NCBI GenBank assembly: GCA_030740295.1
Contig: JASLXP010001313.1
Location: forward strand, 1-7,443
Length of the DNA stretch: 7,443 bases
Direction of reading: 5' to 3'
Source of the DNA: Planctomycetota bacterium
Lineage (GTDB): Bacteria; Planctomycetota; PUPC01; JACPCR01
Shown piece by piece: positions 1-6,786 of this stretch. Every line of letters starts with the position of its first letter. Positions within the stretch are counted from its first letter, which is position 1. A program made the position numbers and the translations under genes. The notes below the pieces were generated by a model. That model did no database searches. It was not told where the DNA came from and saw only the letters and a list, made by a program, of their open reading frames with translations.

Positions 1-585
1 GCTCTGCCTCTGCTCCTCGTCTCGACAGCCTTCGCCGGAGACGCGACCGATCAGATCAAGAAGACCACAGCAGACCTGAGAAAGCTGCTCGAAGATCCCG
101 CGATGAAGGGGGACGCTAAAAAGTTCGAGCGGCGCAGAGCCATCCGTGAAATCGCGGACACCACCTTTGACTGGAAAGACATCGTCCGCCGCAGCCTTGC
201 CCGGAACTGGTCAACTTTGAAAGCGGGCCAACAGGATGAATTCGTCAAACTCTTCGTGGAATTTCTCGAGGTTTCCTACCTCGAGAAGCTGGAGATCCAC
301 TATTCCGATCTCAAAGAGGTTCTTTACAGGAAAGAACGGTTGCTGAAGGGAAAATACGCTATGGTCGAATGCGAGGTTGTCACGCAGAAAGGAGTGTCCC
401 ACCCGGTCGAGTTTCGGCTCAAGACCAGCGACAACCGTTGGAAGGTTTACGACCTGAAGATTGAGGGGGTCAGCATGGTAAAAAACTATCGCAGCCAATT
501 CGCGGACATCATGAAGAAATCCGGTTACGAGGGGCTGGTCAAGACGCTGCGACGGCGGATCGAGGATGCAAAGAAGGAGGCGTAA
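1..585 (+). CDS. mlaC: MlaC/Ttg2D family phospholipid-transport periplasmic protein (5' end outside window)
   Basis: The frame is open from the first base and ends with TAA at 583-585, giving 194 visible codons. The visible N-terminus reads ALPLLLVSTAFA then GDATDQ, the hydrophobic core and AxA-type cleavage site of a Sec signal peptide. Only the first few residues are therefore missing, and the internal ATG at 103 is not the start. The mature part shows the family pattern: an early helical region with FDWKDIVRRSLARNW, then an FVKLFVEFLEVSYLEKL helix, and near the end the hallmark WKVYDLKIEGVSMVKNYRSQF followed by GYEGLVKTLRRR. MlaC proteins shuttle phospholipids across the periplasm between the outer-membrane MlaA complex and the inner-membrane MlaFEDB transporter (family knowledge). 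Other mla genes would be expected upstream, outside the window. The final codons are Lys/Arg-rich. The family call is strong; exact ligand and orthology are not proven. Confidence 0.9.
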   Translation, partial: ALPLLLVSTAFAGDATDQIKKTTADLRKLLEDPAMKGDAKKFERRRAIREIADTTFDWKDIVRRSLARNWSTLKAGQQDEFVKLFVEFLEVSYLEKLEIHYSDLKEVLYRKERLLKGKYAMVECEVVTQKGVSHPVEFRLKTSDNRWKVYDLKIEGVSMVKNYRSQFADIMKKSGYEGLVKTLRRRIEDAKKEA

Positions 586-635
586 TCCAGGAAGCGTGGT
601 CTCTCGACAGCAGACCGGAGCTTCGGCATGCGCGG

Positions 636-662
636 GTTACCCTCTGGGGTTACTTTTTCTTT
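636..662 (+). terminator. Rho-independent terminator after mlaC
   Basis: The stem GTTACCC (636-642), loop TCTG (643-646) and stem GGGTTAC (647-653) pair with one T-T mismatch. They are followed at once by TTTTT (654-658), then CTTT. The polarity is right for the plus strand. The stem and T-run overlap the last codons of the convergent GlyA-GcvT gene, whose TAA stop (read on the minus strand) is at 650-652. The oligo-Lys C-terminus of that protein is encoded by the same T-run. On the minus strand no T-run follows the hairpin, so it should work in one direction only. Confidence 0.75.
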
Positions 663-3600
663 AAGAAACGTGAAATCACACAGGCCGCGATGGCATCGAC
701 CTGTCGGCCCTCTTCACGCTTGGTGCGCGGCTTGGGACGGATGTTGAATTCCGTTCCGGCCTTCCGCATTTTGCGGGGAACGAGTGCCAGCCCAATCTGT
801 TTGCCTTCGATTCTTGTGCAACTGGTGACGGCGCCGATGACCGCGCCTTCTCCGTCCACGACTTCATCTTCGGCACGCACGGCTCTTGCCCGATCGGCGA
901 TGATTTCAAAACGGACGACCTCACGGTTTCGGCTGGACCGATGCTCGACCATTGCTGCGCGGCCTATGAAGAACGGTTTCTGAAGTTTGACGAAGAAGGA
1001 ATACCCAGCCTCGACCGGGCTGACGTCTTCCGGGCCGGCAAGCTCATGACCGTAGAGCGGATAGCCTGCCTCGATGCGGGTAGAGTCACGCGAGCCGAGT
1101 CCAGCCGGGGTGGCGCCGGCTTCCACGATGGCGTTCCAGATTTCGACCGCCTTGTCCGGATGTGCGTAGATCTCGTATCCGATGTTCTCGCCGGTGTAGC
1201 CGGTGGTCGCAACGATAGCGTCCGTTCCACAGAGTTCTGTCTCGATGAAACCGAATCGTTTGAGCGATTTCAGGCTGGCCTTTGAATCCTGGCTTTCCAG
1301 AAGCTGTTCGAGAATGTCCCTCGAATTCGGGCCCTGGAGCGCCAGATCAACACGCTGGTCATCGCCGGCCTCGGGGCTCTTGAGATTCCGGATATTTGCC
1401 GAGGCGTCCAGACCAAGAGAAGGCGCATCGGCATCGATCATCCACTTGCCTTCGTTCAGGCCGCGGAGCCACGCTTCAGCCTTTTCCGCGTTGCCTGCGT
1501 TGACGATCATCATGAATCTATCCGGTCCTCGGCGATAGATGGTGATGTCGTCGATGGGCCTGCCATTATGATCGAGCAGGAACGAGTAATGGACGCGGCC
1601 GATACTGAGATCGGAGACTTCGTTGGTCGTAACGAGGTCAAGGAAACGCTCCGAATTCGGGCCGCTGAACTCGAGCACGCCCATGTGGGTGACATCGAAC
1701 AATCCTGCCGAATTCCGCACGGCAGCATGCTCTTCGGCTATCGATGTTGCGTTGTAGCAGACCGGCATGGCCCATCCTCCGAACGGGATCAGACGATTGG
1801 CCGAAGTGAGGGCGGCATGAACATCGTAAAGACAGGTTTTCCGGGGTTCGCCTTCCTCATCCTCCCAGGTGAATGCCTGGCGACCGTGCCCACCGTTGGC
1901 AGTCCTGGTCCGGCCGATGAAGTAAGGCTTAGTTTCCGCCACCAGAGCTGCGTCGTCCGGAGAGATTGAAAGCTCCTCGGCACCGGTGGCAGGGGCTGCC
2001 GGAACCGCGCCGGCTTCCGCCGCACGACTCCAGATCTTTCCAGCATCCGATGAAGGCACGAGAAGGTCGTAACGTGTTCCCAGATCTCCGGCGCACGATT
2101 TGGCTGCAATGAACGGAACGCCGCTCATGGCGAATGCGTCGTTGGTGTTGAGTACAAGGCCACTGATTTCTGCATTGAGGTTCTGAACGACGTCGTCCGC
2201 GTTTTTGCCAATCAGTGTGACCGCGGCGCTTGCCAGTTTTCGAATGATCACCGGTCCATCGAGGGTCCGGGCCGGGTCATCAGTGTCGAATTCCACAAGC
2301 CCGTCGGAAAGCAGGCTGAGCCAGCGTTGCACACGATCGGTCTGACCGGGAGCGACGTGGACCACGTAACGATTGTTGCCGCGAAAATGCACACGCGCCG
2401 TCCCCAGCACAGAGCTGGTCGCGGAGAGAAAGTTCGTTGGACAGCTCTGGCCCGGTTTGAGCGCGGCTATGTTATTCGTGGACGCACATTGCAGAAATCC
2501 TTTGGCCTTTGCTCCTGCGATGTCGAGGATACCTCCGCCCGGCAGCCAGGGCCTGACAGCGAAGCCTTCATCGGAATCAGACTCACGCTTCGGCCCGACC
2601 AGGGCGGTGGCATCTGCCGCTACCTCGGCGACGGAAGGCAGCTCCGAATCGACCGAGACCTCCTCGGGTCCGTGTGGGGAAGGCTGGTAATGAGGGTAGC
2701 CAAAGAGCTGTCGCTCGCGGCCGGGCTCGGCCTTGTTGATGAGGGTGGTGACTGTTTGCTGCGCTTCTTCGATGATTTCAAATGGCACTTTGACCCGATA
2801 GCTCAGCAGGCCCTTTTCGCCGCTCAATGTGTAACGTCTGGTATGGGTAAGAACCTTGTGGATGACGCCGGCCAGCGTGTCCATGTCACCCTCGTTCAGG
2901 CCGCGCTGGGTAATCCAGGTAGTGCCGATGCGAACGCCGTTTGGCTCGAACGCACTTTTGTCACCGGCGATAGTGTTTTTGTTGAGGGTGATGCCGCACA
3001 GATCAAGAACCTGAGAAGCCATCTCACCACGAAGCGGGGCTTTCTCTTCCGGATTGAAGCTCCGAAGATCGCAGAGCAGCAGGTGCGTCTCCGTTCCGCC
3101 GTACGCCACCTCGATGCCACGCGATTCAAACGCGGTGACCAATGCTTTTGCATTCGCAACGATGCGTTCGGCAAGGTTTCGAAATTCAGGCGTGCCGGCA
3201 ATCTTGAACGACACTGCCCTGCCGGCGATGTTGTTGATGTGCGGCCCTCCCTGTTCGCCCGGAAAAACAGCAAAATCAATCTTCTTCGCATCAGAAGCTT
3301 TGGTCGTCAGGATGATCGCGCCTCGCGGGCCGCACAGAGTCTTGTGGGTGGTAAGCGTGGTGACATCCGCGATGCCGACCGGATTCGGATAAACGCCACC
3401 AACGATCAGCCCGGCGTAGTGGGACATATCCGCCAGCAGGATCGCGCCCACTTCATCTGCAATGGATCGAAATTCCCGCCAGTCTACGTGCCACGGGTAC
3501 GCGCTGTAACCCGCTATCACCATCCGGGGCTTGTGCTCTATAGCCAGATCCCGGATCTCTTCATAACTGATCCGGCCGGTGTCCTGATGAATCCCGTACG

Positions 3601-4171
3601 AAACAATATTAAAGTGTTTGCCGGACCGATTGACCGGGCTCCCATGCGTCAGGTGTCCGCCATGTGCCAGATCCATACCCATGACCGTATCGCCCGGCGT
3701 TACGAAGGCTTCATATACAGCGTTGTTGGCAGCCGCGCCGGAAAGTGGCTGGACGTTGACATAGATCTGGTCAACCGAAGCATTCTCATTCGCGAAGATT
3801 TCAGCCGCACGCCGCATGGCAAGGGACTCAATGAGGTCGGCATACTCGCAGCCTTTGTAGAAGCGGCGATTGGAGTTGCGCCGGTAATCAGAAAGCTGGT
3901 CTGCGAAATCCGTGAGCTCATCCTCATTCGACCGCGCCGTTCGAACGCTGGGATAGCCCTCGGCGTACAGATTGGTGAATTCCGAGCTCATGGCCTCTCG
4001 AATCGAGGCAGGGCACAGGCTCTCTGATGCGATAAGGATCAGCTTCTCGCGCTGCCTCTCCGCCTCGAAATCAATGATGGACTGGACCGCCGGATCCAGA
4101 TTACGAAGATGGCGATTTAACTGTTTCTGATACTCTTCCGACGCGTATGCCACTTCTGTGTTTGTGGACAT
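650..4171 (-). CDS. glyA-gcvT: Fused serine hydroxymethyltransferase / GcvT-like pseudo-domain / aminomethyltransferase (GlyA-GcvT)
   Basis: One uninterrupted 1173-aa frame. Residues ~1-490 are PLP-dependent SHMT, which interconverts serine and glycine with methylene-THF. It has LIASES, YAEGYP (E71), AHGGHLTHG, DMSH (D248, H251), the Schiff-base lysine K277 in TTHKTLCGPRG, and R423 in TWITQRG. A linker (~495-535) is rich in Pro, Ser and acidic residues. Residues ~536-755 are a GcvT-like region without catalytic residues (separate entry). Residues ~778-1173 are a GcvT that looks intact: LYDVHAAL, PFGGWAMPV, FDVTHMG, the Asp pair D874/D875 in RPIDDITIY, ALQGPNS, TGYTGE (990-995), GLGSRDSTRIEAG, and KPFFIGR. 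GcvT releases ammonia and methylene-THF from aminomethyl-lipoyl-H-protein. The SHMT half carries an extra ~26 residues after YAEGYP. The start is ATG 4171, with AGAGGG four bases upstream and a promoter at 4222-4249. A GTG at 4201 would add ten residues but lacks a Shine-Dalgarno. Cytosolic. Both activities are inferred from conserved residues. Confidence 0.95.
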   Translation of the reverse strand: MSTNTEVAYASEEYQKQLNRHLRNLDPAVQSIIDFEAERQREKLILIASESLCPASIREAMSSEFTNLYAEGYPSVRTARSNEDELTDFADQLSDYRRNSNRRFYKGCEYADLIESLAMRRAAEIFANENASVDQIYVNVQPLSGAAANNAVYEAFVTPGDTVMGMDLAHGGHLTHGSPVNRSGKHFNIVSYGIHQDTGRISYEEIRDLAIEHKPRMVIAGYSAYPWHVDWREFRSIADEVGAILLADMSHYAGLIVGGVYPNPVGIADVTTLTTHKTLCGPRGAIILTTKASDAKKIDFAVFPGEQGGPHINNIAGRAVSFKIAGTPEFRNLAERIVANAKALVTAFESRGIEVAYGGTETHLLLCDLRSFNPEEKAPLRGEMASQVLDLCGITLNKNTIAGDKSAFEPNGVRIGTTWITQRGLNEGDMDTLAGVIHKVLTHTRRYTLSGEKGLLSYRVKVPFEIIEEAQQTVTTLINKAEPGRERQLFGYPHYQPSPHGPEEVSVDSELPSVAEVAADATALVGPKRESDSDEGFAVRPWLPGGGILDIAGAKAKGFLQCASTNNIAALKPGQSCPTNFLSATSSVLGTARVHFRGNNRYVVHVAPGQTDRVQRWLSLLSDGLVEFDTDDPARTLDGPVIIRKLASAAVTLIGKNADDVVQNLNAEISGLVLNTNDAFAMSGVPFIAAKSCAGDLGTRYDLLVPSSDAGKIWSRAAEAGAVPAAPATGAEELSISPDDAALVAETKPYFIGRTRTANGGHGRQAFTWEDEEGEPRKTCLYDVHAALTSANRLIPFGGWAMPVCYNATSIAEEHAAVRNSAGLFDVTHMGVLEFSGPNSERFLDLVTTNEVSDLSIGRVHYSFLLDHNGRPIDDITIYRRGPDRFMMIVNAGNAEKAEAWLRGLNEGKWMIDADAPSLGLDASANIRNLKSPEAGDDQRVDLALQGPNSRDILEQLLESQDSKASLKSLKRFGFIETELCGTDAIVATTGYTGENIGYEIYAHPDKAVEIWNAIVEAGATPAGLGSRDSTRIEAGYPLYGHELAGPEDVSPVEAGYSFFVKLQKPFFIGRAAMVEHRSSRNREVVRFEIIADRARAVRAEDEVVDGEGAVIGAVTSCTRIEGKQIGLALVPRKMRKAGTEFNIRPKPRTKREEGRQVDAIAACVISRFLKKK
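1907..2566 (-). other. Decayed GcvT-like domain inside the GlyA-GcvT fusion
   Basis: This segment encodes about residues 536-755 of the fusion (numbered from ATG 4171). By eye it aligns collinearly with the intact GcvT further along the same chain. FLQCASTNNIAALKPGQ matches FLDLVTTNEVSDLSIGR. VHFRGNNRYVVHVAPG matches ITIYRRGPDRFMMIVNAG. VTLIGKNADDVV matches LALQGPNSRDIL. RYDLLVPSSDAGKIW matches GYEIYAHPDKAVEIW. KPYFIGR matches KPFFIGR. The catalytic Asp pair is replaced by Gly-Thr (590-591), TGYTGE is degraded to a CAGDLG-like string, and the GLGSRDSTRIEAG block and the C-terminal barrel are missing. It is in frame and has no stops, so it is a protein domain and not a pseudogene. It may be structural, or bind folate or H-protein without catalysis, as in YgfZ-type GcvT relatives; that role is inference. 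Confidence 0.7.
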
Positions 4172-4175
4172 GAAA

Positions 4176-4181
4176 CCCTCT
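4176..4181 (-). promoter_or_regulatory. Ribosome binding site of glyA-gcvT
   Basis: On the minus strand AGAGGG lies four bases (TTTC) before ATG 4171. It favours this start over the in-frame GTG at 4201, whose upstream sequence is pyrimidine-rich and has no purine box. The MSTNTEV start also puts the SHMT fold at a normal distance from the N-terminus. Confidence 0.6.
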
Positions 4182-4221
4182 GAAACGGCTGAATACGGCA
4201 CTTTTGGCCAGGAAAGGGAGG

Positions 4222-4249
4222 ATTATCAAGCGGTGTTCCTGGAAGTCAA
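4222..4249 (-). promoter_or_regulatory. Sigma70-like promoter for glyA-gcvT
   Basis: On the minus strand TTGACT (4249-4244) and GATAAT (4227-4222) are separated by 16 bases. Each box differs from consensus at one position. Transcription would begin near 4215, giving a leader of about 45 bases before ATG 4171. That is too short for a glycine riboswitch, and none is visible. If active, the fusion gene can be transcribed independently of mutM upstream. Confidence 0.55.
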
Positions 4250-4316
4250 TTGGAGAGATGGCCGTAACCTTTTTATTCGCCTGTACCTATTCGTCTTTCC
4301 GCCTTACATTCAGCTA
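4250..4316. other. Remainder of mutM to glyA-gcvT intergenic spacer
   Basis: This stretch lies between the mutM stop codon and the -35 box of glyA-gcvT. No hairpin followed by a T-run is visible on the minus strand, so read-through from mutM into glyA-gcvT is possible. No ORF or repeat is evident. Confidence 0.4.
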
Positions 4317-5129
4317 TCAGTTTCTCTGACACCTGGGGCAAAAGAATGTACCTCGCTGTCCCATGTTCGTCCGCTCGATCGCCTCACCACATTTGGGACA
4401 TGGCTCGCCTTCGCGCAGATAAACCTGGAAGTGATTCACTGCTCCGACTTCACCAAAATATTTCACTTCGGCTGATGTCTCACGGCGAATCGTGTCTTTG
4501 CAGATGGCGACGGTATGTTTGCGAATGCTTCGAATATCCCTGTCATTCAATCTGCTGGCCGGCCGTGACGGATGAATGCCGCAGCGGAATAAGATCTCGT
4601 TAGCGAGAATGTTTCCAATGCCGCCGATGATGGATTGCTCCATCAACACCACCTTGATAGCACGTGACGTCTTGCCAAATCTGTCCGACAGATAATGCAG
4701 AGCCAGACCATCCACCAGTGGGTCCGGGCCGAGCGATGCAAGTTCCGGCAGCGATTCAAGTCCGGCATCATCGAGCAGCCAGGCTTTGCCAAAGCGGCGC
4801 GGGTCTTTGAATGAAAGGATTTGGCCATTGTCGAGATGCACTAAGAACCTTGAGTGCCGATTACCCTCATCCGGGGCCAGTTTGACAATCTTGCCAGTCA
4901 TCCCCAGATGGCCCACCAACGTCCTGCCTCCCTCGAAATGGCACAGGAGATATTTCGCTCGTCGGGTAACCGCTGTGCACCGCCGGCCCTGGACATGTTT
5001 CTTCCAGGTCCGCGCGGTCAAGTTTTGCAGAATCTTCTCGTCGATGATTTCCAGCTTTGAGACGGTCGAGCCCTGCAGCCACTCTCGAAGATTGATGGCC
5101 ACGATTTCGACTTCAGGCAGTTCAGGCAT
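4317..5129 (-). CDS. mutM: Formamidopyrimidine-DNA glycosylase (MutM/Fpg)
   Basis: A complete 270-aa bifunctional DNA glycosylase/AP lyase, the normal length for the family. It excises oxidised purines such as 8-oxoguanine and cuts the abasic strand in base-excision repair. The start is fixed by biology: the protein must begin MPELPEVE, because Pro2 (after Met removal) is the Schiff-base nucleophile and Glu3 is catalytic. Other signature residues are K59 in RRAKYLL, H74 in GHLGMTG, R112-F113 in DPRRFG (probable void-filling intercalation residues), and N173 in IGNILANEILF with the helix-two-turn-helix. At the C-terminus is the zinc finger CPKC...CPRC (C244, C247, C264, C267) with R259 on its tip. 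All the expected catalytic and zinc residues are present, so it should be active. No strong Shine-Dalgarno is seen; GACAAG just before the ATG is weak. It is divergent from the acetyltransferase gene and upstream of, and collinear with, glyA-gcvT. Nei is less likely given the 8-oxoG-type Fpg features. Confidence 0.96.
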   Translation of the reverse strand: MPELPEVEIVAINLREWLQGSTVSKLEIIDEKILQNLTARTWKKHVQGRRCTAVTRRAKYLLCHFEGGRTLVGHLGMTGKIVKLAPDEGNRHSRFLVHLDNGQILSFKDPRRFGKAWLLDDAGLESLPELASLGPDPLVDGLALHYLSDRFGKTSRAIKVVLMEQSIIGGIGNILANEILFRCGIHPSRPASRLNDRDIRSIRKHTVAICKDTIRRETSAEVKYFGEVGAVNHFQVYLREGEPCPKCGEAIERTNMGQRGTFFCPRCQRN

Positions 5130-5158
5130 CTTGTCAGTTGCGCGTGGTGAGTCATGAG

Positions 5159-5797
5159 ATGCTATCTATCATTCCGAGTTTCCCTCCGAAAAAGCCACCT
5201 CATCTTACAGGCATGAACTCGCTGGAAAACTTGGCCCAGTCTGTTCCAACTCTTCAAGGCCCGCGTGTCAGGCTCAGGCAATTCTCCGCGGAGGACATCC
5301 CCACTCGTACAGAATGGCTGTCAGATAAAGAGACGTTTCATCTCATCACCGCCCGCGTTCCCGAGCCGGAGGATCTCGATATGCACGCCTGGTTTGAGTG
5401 CTTGATGGACAATCCATACACCGTCGTTCTTGCCATAGAAAACGAAACGGGGAACTACATCGGCGACATTGAGCTGCATGTTGAAAACATTCGCCGCCGA
5501 GCCCTGGGGCTGAATATCCTGATCGGCAAGAGTGCAGTTCGGGGCAGAGGATACGGAACGGAATCGCTGCTCTGTTTGCTTGAGTTTCTCTTCAATGACC
5601 TTCGCGCGTTTGTCCTCTACATCAATGTTTTCGAGTTTAATCAGGGCGCGATTCGGTGTTACGAGAAATGTGGCTTTGAAACAGTTGATCGAACTGAGAT
5701 TGCTCTGGAAGATGAAACCAAATCTTACTGGCTCACCATGAGCTGTACCCCTGGCACATTTCAAACGGCAAAGGAAACATGTCCGAACCATTCGTAG
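5159..5797 (+). CDS. GNAT family N-acetyltransferase, RimJ/RimL type
   Basis: A 212-aa acetyl-CoA-dependent acyltransferase. The fold begins with GPRVRLRQFSAEDI (34-47). WLSDKET and a WF helix follow, then the beta strands VVLAIENETGNYIGDIEL (89-106) and GLNILIG. The acetyl-CoA pyrophosphate loop is VRGRGYGTES (127-136), and the C-terminal motif is NQGAIRCYEKCGF (161-173). This is the RimJ/RimL pattern, whose members modify protein N-termini or small molecules; the substrate cannot be read from sequence. Start choice: ATG 5159 has GGTGAG seven bases upstream. A TTG at 5138 is possible but weaker. ATG 5213 (MNSLENL) gives a more typical N-terminus but has no usable Shine-Dalgarno; a TATCAT box at 5167-5172 could serve it, though no -35 is evident. 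The gene diverges from mutM and its last 19 bases overlap the next gene, so it heads a tight operon. Confidence 0.85.
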   Translation: MLSIIPSFPPKKPPHLTGMNSLENLAQSVPTLQGPRVRLRQFSAEDIPTRTEWLSDKETFHLITARVPEPEDLDMHAWFECLMDNPYTVVLAIENETGNYIGDIELHVENIRRRALGLNILIGKSAVRGRGYGTESLLCLLEFLFNDLRAFVLYINVFEFNQGAIRCYEKCGFETVDRTEIALEDETKSYWLTMSCTPGTFQTAKETCPNHS

Positions 5798-6783
5798 AAC
5801 CCGGCCGGGTGGACGACGTCTCCACGGTCGTCCTGCACGACCCGGCCAACGACGCCGTAGCGGAAGTCGCGGCCGCTGCTGGCTTCAACTGCTTCCGATT
5901 CGAGAAGGTGATTGACGGAACAACCGTCCCGATCCTTTACTCCACGGATTCCGGCGAAGCACTCAAGGAAGGGGGTACCGGTTATGGTTTTCCGCTGCTC
6001 TTTCCTTTTCCGAATCGTGTGAAGGATGGGAAGTATTCCTTCGGAGGCAAAGACTTCACCGTCACCGAATATTTTAAAGCCGGTAATCACATCCACGGCC
6101 TGGTGCTCGACAAAGAATGGCAGCGCGTGGATTCCGGGGCCACTGAAGAGAAAGGCGCATACGTCACCGGCACAGTCCTGCCGGAAGATTTTCCGGGCAC
6201 CTTCAACGAGCAGCAGTATCCGTTTCCGTTTCGATTCAGTCTCACCTACTCATTGAAGAACGGTGAATTGCTGGTGGACACTGTCGTTGAAAATACCGGT
6301 GACGGTCCACTGCCGTTTGGTTTTGGATCTCATCCTTATTTCCCCGTGCCAATATTACCTGGCAGTACGCGGGACGAACTCGAAATCAAAGTGCCGGCGA
6401 ATCAAATCTGGGAACTGATCGAGTGCATTCCGACAGGCGAGCGACTCAACGTCTCCGGCAAGTTTGACTGCCGCGATTTCCGTCCACTGGGCCAGGACTC
6501 CTACGATGATGTCTTTACCGACCTGATTTCCGAGGGCGGCCAGACCTCTTGTGTGTTGCGTGATCGAAATGCCGGCCTCCAGATCCGCATCTGGGCTGAT
6601 TCAGCCTTCCGTGAATGGGTTGTTTACGCGCCCATGGACAGGCCAATGATCGCGTTCGAGCCATACACATGCCCCACCGATGCTGTTAATCTAGAGGCCC
6701 GTGGAATCCAATGCGGCTGGATCGAATTGCCAGCGGGCGAGGCCTGGCGGGCCTCTAAGGGCGTCCGTCTGGAACAGCTCTGA
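5779..6783 (+). CDS. Aldose 1-epimerase (galactose mutarotase) family protein
   Basis: A 334-aa cytosolic beta-sandwich protein of normal family length; no signal peptide is seen. Family members interconvert alpha and beta anomers of free aldoses or, in YeaD-like groups, of hexose-6-phosphates. Visible active-site residues are R80 in PFPNRVKDG, H106 in HIHGLVL, the catalytic acid H185 in FGSHPYF, D243 in SYDDVF, and the catalytic base E294 in AFEPYTCPTDA. All are present, so mutarotase activity is plausible. The exact sugar is unknown, and no other galactose-pathway genes are nearby. The start ATG 5779 has AAGGA three bases upstream and lies inside the end of the acetyltransferase gene (19-base overlap, different frame), suggesting translational coupling. 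The N-terminal ~25 residues are variable. The stop is TGA at 6781-6783, followed after three bases by the next gene in the same frame. Confidence 0.88.
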   Translation: MSEPFVEPGRVDDVSTVVLHDPANDAVAEVAAAAGFNCFRFEKVIDGTTVPILYSTDSGEALKEGGTGYGFPLLFPFPNRVKDGKYSFGGKDFTVTEYFKAGNHIHGLVLDKEWQRVDSGATEEKGAYVTGTVLPEDFPGTFNEQQYPFPFRFSLTYSLKNGELLVDTVVENTGDGPLPFGFGSHPYFPVPILPGSTRDELEIKVPANQIWELIECIPTGERLNVSGKFDCRDFRPLGQDSYDDVFTDLISEGGQTSCVLRDRNAGLQIRIWADSAFREWVVYAPMDRPMIAFEPYTCPTDAVNLEARGIQCGWIELPAGEAWRASKGVRLEQL

Positions 6784-6786
6784 CAA

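Noticed and set aside
598..616. Inverted repeat GGTCT / AGACC with a nine-base loop after the mlaC stop
   Set aside because: The stem is only five pairs and no T-run follows. The hairpin at 636-653 is a much better terminator.
2896..3291. Other-frame minus-strand ORF inside the SHMT coding region
   Set aside because: Low-complexity Arg/Ser/Pro composition and complete overlap with the real gene mark it as a shadow frame.
2327..4027. A 566-codon plus-strand open frame opposite the SHMT and linker part of the fusion
   Set aside because: Its translation is rich in Arg and has no recognisable family pattern, while the minus strand in the same place encodes an unmistakable SHMT with all active-site motifs. 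Long antisense frames are common opposite GC-biased genes.
4172..4249. Possible glycine or THF riboswitch ahead of glyA-gcvT
   Set aside because: The predicted leader is only about 45 bases, too short for known glycine or THF aptamers, and I see no tandem aptamer-like structure.
5321..5791. 156-codon minus-strand ORF opposite the GNAT gene
   Set aside because: The plus strand carries clear acetyl-CoA binding motifs, and the antisense product resembles nothing recognisable.
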